Of a stretch of 64,000 bases of DNA, positions 35,640-47,885 are shown piece by piece. Below the pieces are notes generated by a model, which ran no database searches, had not been told where the DNA came from, and saw only the letters and a program-made list of their open reading frames with translations. How positions within the stretch are numbered: position 1 is the stretch's first letter; every line of letters begins with the position of its first letter. The position numbers and the translations under genes were made by a program. The stretch covers positions 3,978,001-4,042,000 of the forward strand of contig JAVTVX010000005.1 of the NCBI GenBank assembly GCA_033439265.1. Direction: 5' to 3'. This DNA is from Dillenia suffruticosa (taxonomy: Eukaryota > Streptophyta > Magnoliopsida > Dilleniales > Dilleniaceae).

Positions 35640-38600
35640 ATGGCTCCAATCAGAAGGTTCTGTCGCCAGTGCAAGGCCAAGACCTCAGACCTTAGGTCTG
35701 GTTGGCAGATGGAAAGCGGGGATTGTTTTCTTCTGTGCCAAAAGTGTAGGTAAGAAAAGGGTATTTGTTATTATGGTGTATATCATTTTTTATCAATATT
35801 TTTTTTTTTGAATTTTTCTTAGAATAATTTAAATGATGATTTGTTTTAGTGATTATTTTTCTTTTCCTTGTTGGTGGTGCCTATAGAGGATTTTCATTCG
35901 ATCATTTTAATCTATTTTATATCCAAAAGTTAAATAACTAATGATTACTAGTTTAATTTATAAAAACAAAAGTTAGTGTCAAAAATATCAATTCCTTGTG
36001 GAATTAGGTGAAGAGCCTCATACAAAATTTAGAACTTTGATTTTCATGTACCAAATTTAAAAGTCACGATTGTGAGTTGTACTCCATGAGATCATAGATC
36101 ATAGATTTTTATTTTTATTTTTATTTTTTTCCTTCTTCACTTTTTCTATGATCTATAAGTGATCTATTCCTGAAATGACTCTAAGAATATTTTAATTAAA
36201 AATTATTGTGATTTTGCTATAGATAGCGCAATAATTTGATATAAGTGCATAAGTTTAAAATAGAATTAACATGCAAAGTATAATGTCTTCTCTAGATATA
36301 AAAGTAATTTTCATAGTATGAAAACTATCGTGATCATTATACATGTATAAAATTAAAATTTTACCATTATACATTAAGTTATATCTTTTTATAAATAATA
36401 TATAATTCAGTATTTATAATTATTACATATTATATAATTTGTAAACGAGAAAAATTATGAGTGAAATGTAATTAAAAATAATTATTTTAAATATTTTGAA
36501 TAATTAGGAGATAAAATAAATTGGGGATGTTAGTATTGTTTATAAAAAAAAAGGGAAAAGTGCTCAAATTAGATAATTAGTTTAATGGGACTCGACTCGG
36601 CTAGACCTAAATCGTGTGGTGGAACTTTGAATTTGTTGTTCTTAAAGGAACAGTTTGATGGTCAGAATTCTCCTTCTTTAATTTTAAAATTTATTGTTCG
36701 AATTTTTGTGTAACAAAAAGAAAAAGAAAAAACTTTGAATTTGTTGAATCGGAAATTTTGAACATTCGTAGGCTTTGTTCAGTCTCGATAGTCTTTCACA
36801 GCAAACGAGGTTGGGCCTTAGAAATGCTTGATTCTCGGGCCCGTCCAAAAATTCACTTCTGTTCTTAATTGGGTTTTTCTACCAACGATCCAATAACCCT
36901 AAAATTATTGTTATCCATGGTTTAGAAAATTATAGAAAATCAGAAATAGAAGTATACTCATGATCATGACCGTTAAGAAGCCTGAATTCCCAAATTCTGG
37001 AATTTGGGAATTCGTCGCCGAATCCCTAATCATCGGAGATAATTTCGAGTATTTTGAGCATTTTGTCGGTTGTAAATTCAGAGTATTAAGTCTGATTGTT
37101 TCTTGCAATAAGGGTTTTTAATAGAAGTGACTTTGTCAATAGGGTTTGTGGTTTGTTTTGTGAATTTGGGGTGTTGTTGCTAAAAGAAAAGTTCCCTGAA
37201 TATAAATAAATAGTACCTTATTTGATTCTTGTTCTAGGTCCGGCACAAGAAGTAGTATAATTGCATTTGTTTATCTCAATGCTCTTTCATAGACCACTAC
37301 GTCATGAATATTCAAGAGCATTTTTACAATTTTCGTCTGGTGTCAGTCTGCTTAGTGACTGATGCCCTTCTTTGCAAATTCAAATCCAGTTCTGCCTATG
37401 AGGAAGGCAGATTTTGTCATGATTTTCACCAAGATCAGAACGGTTGGAAGCCCTGCATACTCTGTGGCAAGGTAAGGCAGAATGAGCCCTTTCTTTGGAG
37501 GTTGTCTTTGTCTTCTGACAATAAATATCTGATAAGCATATAACCATAATTCGATTCACGAGTAATAGTTGCTTTTCTACAGGAGCTCCACTCTGCATGT
37601 GCAGCGTCATGCCATCTCATGGTGCCATTTGATAATGGCGACGTGGCATGCATCGACTGCTGCAAGGATTCTGGAGAAATGGTGAGAACAGACCATCCAG
37701 CCTTCTATATATTTAATGCAAATCCATGTTGAACAGTATTATATTCTTTGGTTGATTCTAGATCATGCTATATTCCCCACTGCTAGCTGGCAAGGGACAT
37801 GAACTCCCTAAGCAGAGTAGCAGCAACTAGACATTTAACAGTACCTACGAGGCATAACTAGACATTTAACAGTACCTACGAGGCACAACTAGACATTTAA
37901 CAGTACCTACGAGGCATATACAAAAAAGTTATGGAAACAAAAGGTCTCGATATTCAAACATCCTTGGCAAATTTTCCTCTTTTTTTTATAGGTAGTTTTT
38001 GTTCCTTTTTTTCCCCCTTTTCTCAACTTAATCTGTTAAAAAATATAACCATTTTAATAAGAGTTAAATATTATGTTCAATGCTTAATTTAGCAGTATTA
38101 TCATAATCAAAAGTACTTTAGGGTTTCAAAAACATTGGGTTGTTGTCGTAATACTTTGGAAGTATCTTTTCCATTTAATTCAAAACCTTTGTATGTATAT
38201 ATAACTATCTTAGCTAATCAGCCATTTACACTGACTAAGAATTAAATTATTCGTTGACCCAAAAACTTTAATTTCTTAAATGAGGAAAGCAACCGACATC
38301 TATATTAATAACAACTATGTGAAGCATCACTTGGATATTGACATCAATGAGTAGATAGGAATTGAATATGTTCTGTATAGTATGATGTTGGCAAAAGGAA
38401 GGCAAAACTAATTAGCTAAAGATTTACAGGTGGAACTTGACACGGCTCAACCTCAAGCTTATTCAAGAATTCCCAAGGAAGGTGAGTCTTCTAATCGTGC
38501 AACCAGAAAGAGAAAGTCTTCAGGTAATGGTCCTTTTCCCCTTCCCTTGAAGAGAAATTAGTGAATAAGAACTTGATCATTCAAGTTGGACTTTTTGGCA

Positions 38601-40955
38601 TCTAAAACTCTGTGCCTCTTCTTAAACATGAGATGCTTTCTTTTCAACGTGAATGGTGATCTCTTGCAAAGTGCCAGGTCATTCCGTTGTATAGGAGAAT
38701 GTTATTTATATAGCATAATATAATAAATTGTACTATTCATAGGAAAATAATAACAGGCAAGATTTCTGAGTCTATTCTTGGCACCCACATTGCAGCGATC
38801 TTCTCCAGGGCTGTTAGGCCTCCTCAACGTCGACAATGTGAAGAACAGTCAAGTGAGGAGTTACGTGGGAAAGGGGTTAGATCCGGTGTGGAAGAAATAG
38901 TTGAGATCGATCCGCCTGCAAATCCTGTTGCACGGATCATTATACCGTATAACAACTGGCCAAAGATAAGCGATGAAAATCTGGAGAGAATTCCAAGAAA
39001 GTATCCTTTCTTGTCATCCTCATCATTTACCTGAAATGAAAATTTTTGTTTTTTATATTTATTTGACTAAATTGCTATCATGCTTTGGTAAGACAAAGAC
39101 TGCCCTGAAACAAAGTGCATTATCTTCCAAGTTATTTATCAGCATCTTATGATCTTTGATCCTTAACCATGTCCAAGCTATAATTCTTTCATCGTTCCTT
39201 TGTTCGAGAAAAGACTGAATCATGAGGATGCCAGCACCGAACTTGGGCGCATATTGTTGCCTAAAATCTGCGCAGAGGTGAGTCCATATCGTGCTTGTTT
39301 GATCATTGAAATTTTGTTTGCACAACCAAGTAGCAAGGTAAACATAAACTGTGATTCAAGACCATGGTCTATAAAATGAAACTTAGCTTTAGTACTTTTA
39401 ACACCTCCCAGGAAAGTCTCTGTGTCCAGAGATCATATCACTGATGGATGTCAGTTCATGTTGTGCTGTGTAGCTTCAGAAATATTGGATGTTTGTCTTT
39501 CATGTAAAGGGGAGTGTCATAAGATCGCTCGTGTTGAAAGCTGAAACTTAGTCAATATAGTAACTATGTTCCCTGATCATGTATACAGTCTTTCCTTAGT
39601 TGGCAATCATGTTTAGATGGAATAGATGAATGGGCAGATACCCTAATTTTTCTGTTTCTATAGGTCAGGAAAACAGTTTGTTCGGGCACATGCACTTGTT
39701 CAGTATTTCTCTCTGGACCGTCTTTGGTCAATTCCCAGTTTAGACTTGTGGTCCAAGCTTAAATGATAAAAGTTAATTATTTTGTGTTGAAGAGGATAGT
39801 TTTGACCTCTTAAATTTACCTCTAACCACATTTCTTGGTGATTCTGCTGCATAATGTTCCAGAAGGTATTCTTACCTCTATGAATTGGACAAAATGTTTA
39901 GGTCTCTGTGAACTGCTAAGTATAGATTGAAAATATGTACACTGATGTGCATCTGTATTGGAACAGGCTTATTTCCCGAGGGTTACTGGGCCACATGGAG
40001 TTTTCATACATGCACATGATATGGAAGGCAGAGAGCATTTGCTTAACTACCATGTCTCAACTTATCATGGTGTAAAAGATTATTCTCTCACAGGCCTTGA
40101 AGATTACATGCAAGCGATGCATGTGGAAGCTGGAGACACAGGTAAATATACAATAATTTTCATTTCAGTAAGTGTTTTTATTGTCTTGAATATCAAATTA
40201 GGGAAGTTTTGGTTACACTTTAGATTCATGCCACACGTTACATTTTTCAATACCCGTTAACCTTTGTCTTTGTTTCTTTTCCCTAATAATTCCACCACGC
40301 TAGTCTATCATCTTGAATTGTCTTCTGCACTAGTTAATAATTTGATTAATTATTTTTTTAACACCTTTAGCAATCCATTATTCCTCTACGTTGTTTTTTG
40401 TTCTTCGGTTTCTCTCTCTGTTTCTTTTTTTTTTTATTGGTCGGGAGGGAGGGGCGTATGTCTTTATGCTTGCACCATCTTGTGAGTCTTAATTTCATTT
40501 TCTGGTTTAGGTATATAATGAACATTGCTTATGGAATTTATGACGTCTCTGTTTTTTTTCCTTGTTTTTTCTTCAGTTACATTTTGTTGCATGCAACCAG
40601 AAGGTACTCTGGTCCTTGTGAGGAGAAAGGCTTCTGCCGCCAAACCATCTTATAAGGTGTGGTAAACATTGTAACTGTAATTCTTTAGTTTAATGGTATT
40701 GAGCCCTTTATTATTCATCAACTTACAATAGCCGGTGCCTCACTGGATCTTTTGATTGTAAACTGCTCTATTTATGTAAGTTTACTTGACACTATATCAT
40801 ATATCTAATTTATGTATGTTATTAATGAATTTCTCTGAAACTATTAACAGGAACCGCCACAATACCCCATCAAGCTTGAGTTCCTGAACTCAAGGAATGG
40901 GTCAAGTCCAACAGATTCTTCTCCAGAATTACAGCAACTAGAGGGTGGCATCTAG
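35640..40955 (+). CDS. Short VAL/HSI2-like B3 protein, copy A (9 exons, 337 aa)
   Basis: Predicted nuclear DNA/chromatin-binding protein related to the VAL (HSI2) B3 repressors. Exons: 35640-35749, 37390-37471, 37583-37681, 38430-38523, 38796-39000, 39214-39277, 39967-40141, 40577-40656, 40851-40955. They sum to 1014 nt with all phases joining. Residues 8-97 form the VAL PHD-like zinc domain: C8-C11, C33-C36, C46, C59-C62, H67-C70, C87-C90, including SAYEEGRFC and GWKPCILCGK. A basic stretch RATRKRKSS (about 120-128) could be a nuclear signal. Residues about 187-296 form the B3 domain: ELGRILLPKICAEAYFP, DMEGREHLLNYHV, MHVEAGDTVTFCCMQPEG, LVLVRRKA. No CW domain or EAR motif is seen, and the length is under half that of typical VAL proteins. 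The WPNNNSRMY segment of VAL B3 is replaced by STYHGVKDY. An AG just before GGTCTTCTCTGC suggests a spliced leader upstream. All frames are open. Confidence 0.85.
37824..37917 (+). repeat. 30-bp minisatellite, three copies, in intron 3 of gene A
   Basis: The unit ACTAGACATTTAACAGTACC plus TACGAGGCA(T/C)A repeats three times nearly perfectly. Gene B has one diverged copy at the same place (about 52503-52531), so the array expanded in A after duplication. Confidence 0.85.
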
Positions 40956-41724
40956 GGTTTTAGTTTTTACAGGATAATCTTCTATTAATTGATATATCAA
41001 GTGGTTTGCTAAACCTGGGTGTGCTTGGCTTGGCCTTATTGATATCAAATGTTGATTCCTTTTTGTGTTCTCATTGAAAATTATTGAATGTATCTCTTGC
41101 TATATAATTTGTACATTATTTGCTGACATAAAAATGTGATATTATTTTTTTTTGAAATGAGTATACTTTTTTGTTTTCTGCCATAATTTTTATATATTTA
41201 AGATGGTTCTATTGTTGAAATGAAAGCAGAGAAGGCGCATTGCTAACTAATGCAAAAGATACCAAAATTTCATTGATTAAATACTGGTTTTGATGTAGCC
41301 CGAGTTTGTTGGTTGAAAAATTGTACAACATATGTTTGCAATTTGACGTGTTTTGTCTTTTTAACTCCTTGTTTGAAATTCAAAAATTATTCTTTTTTTT
41401 TTTGTACGGATTGATAAGTTTAGAGGGGGTAGAGGTTATTGAGCCAGATGTTTTCCACTGAAGATTTTGTTAAATACAAAAATAGTAGGAGTCTTATGTC
41501 ATTATCCTTGTCAAGTATCATTATTAGAAGTTATTATTCCTCAGTATATATCGTATAAAATTATGAGATATTAAAAATTGAAGTGTCATTTGAATTTAAA
41601 TTTGGAGAGTGGACATGATTTTTTCTCCCCAATTTTCCCTAAGAATCCAAACGGAGTCACTGCCCATTTATCGAATCAGCCTCAGACTAACCCAAGGGGA
41701 AAACTTAAACATGAATAAAGTAGT
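40956..41724. other. 3' flank of VAL-like gene A
   Basis: Homologous to the flanks after 28776 and 55166. No gene is seen. It ends at the 5-bp target duplication of the inverted-arm element. Confidence 0.6.
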
Positions 41725-41729
41725 GAAAC

Positions 41730-43786
41730 TGTTGGTTTTATATGCACATACACATGCGGAAGCGTGTAAAATTTTTGGAATCATAAAAAGTTAGGGTTTT
41801 CGGGCATACCTCAAAGAGTAGATTGCAAAACTCGGGGAATCACGAACTTCGATCAATCGACCTCGCCGTCGGGATGATAACCACGAAAGTCGAGCTATCA
41901 CCGCAGTACCACGACACCGCAATCAAAATCCGGTGACACAAATTCTCTTCGCAGAATTTTTCTCCCTCTCTCTCAATTGTCTCCTCACAATTTTTTGTGC
42001 AATCGTTAGAATGATTGTGCCTCCTAGGGTTTTCCCTAGTTTCCATATCCTCCGTCACCACAAATGGTAGGGAATTCAAATCCCATAAGTTACCATTTGT
42101 GCATATAGAAAGTGGGATAATTTCCTTTTTCCAAATATGGAAAGATGACCCACGTGGGCATTCATTCCTTCATTACCGTGACGTTACCCATGTCACGTAG
42201 ATCTCAAATACAATTAATATAATTTTTTCTGAATTTTTGGAGCATGTTTAAGCCATGAAAATTGAAGTTGAAGTTTTCGGCCCTAAGGGTGCCCAAAACT
42301 TAAAAACCTAGATCTATCCGTGTAGAGGGATTGTTGATCTAAATAAATGGCATATTTGTGTTCCATGTGCATTGCTCTACGTTTTGACATGCATTTTGCA
42401 TTGATTGGTTGCCGGAAACTGGGATTTCCGGCAAGGTCGCGGAGGGCCAAAATTTGGATATAAGATTTGCCGTGTTTAGGGCTTGAATCTTTCAAAGAAA
42501 ATGGTTCGAAATATTTTTGGGAAGTCCAAATATATTTTTCGGCAGAAACCGTCGTAAAAAAATTAGCCGGAAATGGGTTTTCGGAGAATCGGGTCGAAAA
42601 ACCCGTTGCAGGACCCGTCGGGCGAAGAAGAACCGGCCCAGACCCGCGGGCGCGTGACACGCACGCGCCAGAAGGCGCGTCCAACAGGCGCTTGTAGTGC
42701 ACGCGCCACAGAGGCACGTGAAGCGGGGGCACGTGGCGGTCGGGTCGGACCCTGACCCGGTGATCTATTCATGATTCTCGTTCCCACTGTGTGAGACCCG
42801 AGATCCATTGGGTGGGATCTCTAGTACCCTTATTTTACTTTCGACTGTCTTTAAAAGTCTTGATTCAGTGTTTGCTACTTTAGTCTGTTTACCTATGGTC
42901 TGGAAGATAAATTGAGGTCTAAGGGGTAGGTCTAGGAAAGCAGCTGAATTGAGATCGATGGATTCGAATTTGGAAAAGGAAGACCAATCTACATTACATC
43001 GTTGTGTTGTATTCACCGACCGGTCTTTACGTATATCCACGTTGGAATACGAACGTAATAGTGAATACACATTCGAGGATATATTGGGGATGACTTTCGA
43101 TGAGGAAAGTGACTCGAAGGATGTAAATGTGATGAATCTGGGGTACAGCGAGATATTTGTTTTTATTATTAACGGCGACTCCTCGAATATCCTAACAGGT
43201 GCATCGAGAAGCCTTTATTTGCAAGTGTACTCGCCAGTCGCACAATACTCAATCTAGTATGAAAATCCAGAAGGGTGATACAGGAGATCGCATGAGCTGT
43301 GATCTCGTGAAGGATGAAAATGTCCTCGTGTGCAAGTGGGAGATGAAGGAATGAATGCCCGCGTGGGGCATCTTTCCATATTTGGAAAAAGGAAATTATC
43401 ACACTTTTCATATGCACAAATGGTAACTTATGGGATTTGAATTCCCTACCATTTGTGGTGACGGAGGATATGGAAACTAGGGAAAACCCTAGGAGGCACA
43501 ATCATTCTAACGATTGCACAAAAAATTGTGAGGAGACAATTGAGAGAGAGGGAGAAAAATTCTGCGAAGAGGATTTGTGTCACCGGATTTCGATTGCGGT
43601 GTCGTGGTACTACGGTGATAGCTCGATTTTAGTGATTATCATCCCAACGGCGAGGTCGATTGATCGAAGTTCGTGATTCCCTGAGTTTTGCAATCTACTC
43701 TTTGAGGTATGCCCGAAAACCTTAACCTTTTATGATTCCGAAAATTTTGTACGCTTCCGTATGTGTGTGTGCATATAAATCCAACA
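41730..43786. mobile_element. Fossil element with about 445-bp inverted arms, TG...CA ends and 5-bp target duplication
   Basis: It starts TGTTGGTTTTATATGCACAT and ends in the reverse complement GCATATAAATCCAACA. The arms (41730 to about 42173, and about 43343-43786) are inverted, near-identical copies. GAAAC flanks both sides (41725-41729 and 43787-43791). The paralogous site near 30205 is empty and reads TCAAACCTATGC. TG...CA ends with a 5-bp duplication are typical of LTR retroelements, but here the long repeats are inverted rather than direct. The 1.17-kb core is GC-rich at 42.56-42.76 kb and I recognise no protein in it. It is a relic that inserted after the segmental duplication. Confidence 0.7.
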
Positions 43787-43791
43787 GAAAC

Positions 43792-45120
43792 CCATGCCAT
43801 GGACTTGGGGTTTGTTACACGTCAAAACCATAAAACCTGAAGAACAAGCAAAGCTGTAGGGGAAAACCTTAAATTTTATTTGAACAAGAAGTCTACATTG
43901 CAAGTCTTAACAAGCTCTTAAATACCTAAAACAAACCATCTAGAATAGGAAGAAACGAATCTAAAAGCTGATGAATAATTGAAAATAGAAAATAAATTAG
44001 CTCGGGATTGCAGTTGCCATAGGGCCGCGATGAAGAACGTCCCTGGGTGCTCTAGGAAAGGAGGGTGCAAGAGCGCCGGTGGCTTGGAAGTCTGAATGTG
44101 GCGCAAGTGCGACGGACACTTGACTTGCTTAGATAAAAATAAGTGGAGACTCCTCATTGAGAAAATATTTGGAATTCATCAGTCCAAAACCCTGCTCAAC
44201 ACAGAAATTTCAAAAGGATGTATCAAATTACAAAAAGGACACAACAAACTTAATAGATTTGTTTTGTTATGCAAAGAATAGATCAGAAAGGGGTCGAAAC
44301 GGGTACACCCATCATGACACGACCCGTTTCAATCTGATACTTTAATTTGCCATTAGCAGGCATTCTCTTAAACAAGTTGTGGACATGGACACGATCAAAC
44401 CTCACTGAAATCAACAAAATTTGCAGAAAGCAACAAACTTCATACATCAAAGAAAAAGAAATGCATTGAAACGAAGCAGTTGTGAACCACAAAGCTAAAT
44501 GAAGTTACTCAAATATCGATTCCCAAGGACGTTGTCATCTTCTCCACTTCCAAGTACTGTGGAGCAAGGGAGGACTGAAGAGTTTCAAAATGAGACTGCC
44601 GCTAAAATTGTTGAACATCCCAGCAATTGGAAATTTCTAGTCTCTTCATGCGTGAATCCCCTAACAATCTTTGCTGATTTCCCGCCCAAAATTCACCACT
44701 TGGAATTCTCATAAAAGCCGTAAGAGCTTCAGCTTCTTCTGGGTTTGATCTCAATTGGTCCTCAATTGTCTTCTCCGTTCCTTCATATGAAGCTGCGAAC
44801 TCTACCATTAGCCGCTGTTATGGTGGTGGAATGGTGGCCAATACGGCGGACATCACTTTATTGTGTAAGATAGCGATGAAGTTGAAGCAGATGGAGAGGA
44901 AGAAGAGAGGGAACGTACGAATGAAGTTTTTCTCGTTCCAAATAGTGCCGTGATCGTTGCATGCCTTTTATTTATTTATTTATTTATTTTTTGGGTTACA
45001 CGAGATTTGGGGAGAGGATTGGCAGTTAGCACCAGCAATCTGTCCCGTTGGGACTTTCTTGTCTTTTAATATTTTACAAGAGGCTGAGACCCTACCAGGA
45101 GGAGCTTCATGGCTTGAACA
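43792..45120 (-). repeat. Second copy of the 30.2-31.5 kb segment
   Basis: CCATGGACTTGGGGTTTGTT, GGGATTGCAGTTGCCATAGG and AGTGCGACGGACACTT recur here from 30213, 30420 and 30545 in the same order and orientation. This continues through the broken small gene to TTTGGGGAGAGGATTGGC. It shows that the duplicated unit includes this segment as well as the B3 gene. Confidence 0.8.
44509..44853 (-). pseudogene. Broken copy 2 of the unidentified small gene
   Basis: Paralogue of 30952-31287 in the same orientation. ATG at 44853 gives MSAVLATIPPP then a stop. The same frame continues QRLMVEFAASYEGTEK, EALTAFMRIPSGEFWAGN and NCWDVQQF, then meets a second stop where copy 1 has Trp. Downstream sequence keeps RQSHFETLQSSLAPQY in frame to TGA at 44509. 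The first stop is shared by both copies and the second is private to this one. Confidence 0.55.
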
Positions 45121-45194
45121 TGTTTGGGCTTTTGTTAAACATGATTTGAACGAAGTGATATTAATTATTTCTTCCTTATTTTCAGATCCGATTA

Positions 45195-45395
45195 ATTTAA
45201 TCTGAATATTTTTTTTATATTATATCAATCGGTATCCAAAATTATATTATGATTAATCTAATCAGAGATTTACAATGACTCATTTAAGAGGGCTATCCTC
45301 CCAATATAATTTGTTTTATATCTAAATCGCGAATCAAACTCTTAACTTTAGTTAAAGAACCTAACGCCATCTAACCTAAGTATTATGTGTCCTGT
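45195..45395 (-). mobile_element. SINE copy (dispersed family), minus strand
   Basis: On the minus strand it reads GGTTAGATGGCGTTAGGTTC, a TTTAACTAAAGTTAAGAGTT region, ATTATATTGGGAGGATAGCC and AATCTCTGATTAGATTAATC. This matches the family's head and body order. It is absent from the matching site at about 31.64 kb. Confidence 0.5.
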
Positions 45396-47109
45396 TACGG
45401 TACTAATTCTTCTAAATTCTTTTTCTCTATACCTAAATCTCGAATTCGAGACTTTTAGTTAAAGGAATAAAATATCCGATCGTTCCACCCAAATAAATTT
45501 GGTGTGATGTTAATTTTTGTAATCAACTTTTTTGAAAACTTTTAACATTACATTGGAGTATGAGTATTTTCATTTATTTATATTATTCAATACTATATTT
45601 TAATTATATTATTTTTCATGAATTTTTAAAAATATAGTTTTGGCGGTGAAAAAACTTCTAGCACCCTTTTCGGCAGAGAAGCGGTGGAGGACGAGATGGG
45701 ACGACAATAGCGACACAAGAAACAAATTTAGGTGAGAAATAAGATTTAATTTAACTGAGTACAAGTTTCTCAAATTTATTTAAAAAACGCTCTCTTCTTA
45801 AATAAATAATGTGATAAAATAATTTATATAAATTTTAATATTTAATTTATTTAGTATTATTATTGTAAAAAAAGATATTCGTGGCTAAAAGCAATAAAAT
45901 TGCCTTTTGTTCTACGTTGGAATGTGCCCCTAGATATATAAGGTACCGCCACGTTTTGTCCCAATTATAGCTTTGATGGTTAGCATAAATTCGGGATTAT
46001 TATTTATTGAAATTTAAATATGTTGATAATTTATATTGTAATTTTATTTTAGATGGAGATTGGAAATTTTTGCTTGATTGTTTTAGAGCGATGAAAAGTT
46101 GATTTAATGGAAAAAATGTTAAATTTTTCGATCAAAACTCGGATTTGAGTTTTGAGAATAGAAAAAATTATATTGAGATAGCTCTTCTAATAATTCAAAT
46201 TGAATTAGTTAAATTATAATTCTGAATACTTGTTTTAGCAATGTTCCCTTGGATTTGGAGTAGTAATTCTCATGCATTTCACCACTTAAAGACAAATGGA
46301 TGTAAAGGGAGAGTTCATAGGTGATGAGGAGGCAATTTAATCAATTATATAGTCAATAGATATGAATGTTATTAATACCGTTGAAGAGTTCATTGATGTC
46401 TACCTTGTCTCCTCCATTAGTTACTTATTTAAGCTTGAGGCAAAATGCTTGTAATAAACACAAAACAAGATATTTTGATGACCTATAGCTTGATGGGTTC
46501 TTGAATTTGGCAAATTCAACCCACAGTTTGACATGGAAAATAAATGCAAAAACTGTCATAAGTTATTATTCCTAATAATGGGAATTTAAAATTTTACAAA
46601 TGAAGCATAATTAATTTTTTTAATTCATAGGAGAGATTCGAATTCAAAACGAAAAAGATGATATTAGCTGAACTATCTCTCAATGGCATATAATTAATTT
46701 TCTTTAGGTGATCGAGTTCTTAAGAGGTTGGATATATTATTGAATAAAAGATTTTGCATTAAAATGATTGATGGGTAGAAAATTTATTACAAATTTGTTA
46801 TTCGTTATATAAATTTAAAATTCACATATAAAGGAAATGTTTTTCTTTTTTTCTTTTGAAGTTTAAAGGAGAATTAAAGCTGAGATTTTTTTCACAATAG
46901 GTTTAAATGAGGCATTGTATGAATCTAAAGTCATTTTCTTTGTCAAGTACAGTTTTGTTAGAATTTGTTGTCCCATGGTATGATTGTGATGAGGCTTGGT
47001 ATAGGGTAAAATGTGATATAAAGATTAATGAGATATATAATGAAGGGGTAAAAGTGTTTCCAAATATGGGGTAGGTCACCCATTTTAAGGATTATTTTAT
47101 TGAGTAAAA

Positions 47110-47885
47110 TTTAAATCTGTATTTTTAGTAAGACAAATATTAGAATTAATGCATTCGAAAAAATAAATCTGAATTAAATTGATTTTTAAAGAGAGAAAAA
47201 TTAGATTTAGATTTTTTAAATAGAGAAAATTTAAAGCCAATATGTTTAAAAATATAAAATTTTAATTTTTTTAGAAGAAAAAATTAACGTATTTGGTTTT
47301 AGAGAGAGAAAAAATAAATTTCATATTTTTAGAAAGAAAAAACTTAAAATTAATGTGTTTAAAGAGAAAAAAATATAAATCAAATTAATTTTTTGAGAGA
47401 AAAAAGTTGATGCACTTAGTTTTAAAGAAAAAACTCGAAACAAATGTGAATATGAATCAAAATAATTTCTTAGAGACAGAAAATTCATTTTCTTAATTTG
47501 GAGAGATAACTAAATTTTTTAGAGAGAAAACTTAAAATTATTGTATTTAGAGAGATACGATATGAATTAAATTAATTTTTTAGAGAGTTAAAAGTAATGT
47601 GTTAAATTTTAGAGAGACAAGGATCGAATTTAGGTTTTCTAAAAAGAGAAATTTAAAATTAGTGTCCATAGAGACAAAATAAAAATTAAAACTTTTTGAA
47701 AGAGAGAATACTAAATATGCTTAATTTTAGAAAGAGAAAAATAAAATATAAATTTTTAGAGAGGAAATACTTGAAAGTCATTGTATTGTGTTTAGAGAGA
47801 AAATATGAATTAAGTTCACTTTTAGAGAGATAAAATTTCAAATCAATGCATTTAGAGAGACAAATTAGTGTTTATACATTGTAAT
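47110..47885 (+). repeat. Degenerate GAGA array upstream of VAL-like gene B
   Basis: Words such as GGTTTTAGAGAGAGAAAAAA, TTTTTAGAGAGTTAAAAG and TTTAGAGAGACAAATTAGTG, homologous to the arrays in the other two units. Confidence 0.75.

Noticed and set aside
37235-37300. Possible extra exon after TTCTAG reading SGTRSSIIAFVYLNALS, conserved in both VAL-like copies
   Set aside because: In copy A it hits a stop before any donor, and it would break the zinc domain. Noted only as conserved intron sequence.
37304-37390. In-frame extension upstream of exon 2 of VAL-like gene A, with ATG at 37304
   Set aside because: The AG just before 37390 joins exon 1 in phase to give KCSSAYEEGRFC, matching VAL KCGSAYEK. 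The upstream part has no match. It could still be an alternative start, but there is no evidence.
42283-42732. 149-aa minus-strand frame in the core of the inverted-arm element
   Set aside because: Proline/arginine-rich end from GC-rich repeats and no recognisable domain; treated as chance within a fossil element.
41840-43676. Two near-identical 79-aa frames in opposite orientation
   Set aside because: They are the two inverted arms of the same element read in mirror image, not a gene pair.
26880-47885. GAGA arrays as CRISPR-like or satellite arrays
   Set aside because: No fixed repeat-spacer pattern, and the host is a plant. Period and sequence are too loose for a classical satellite.
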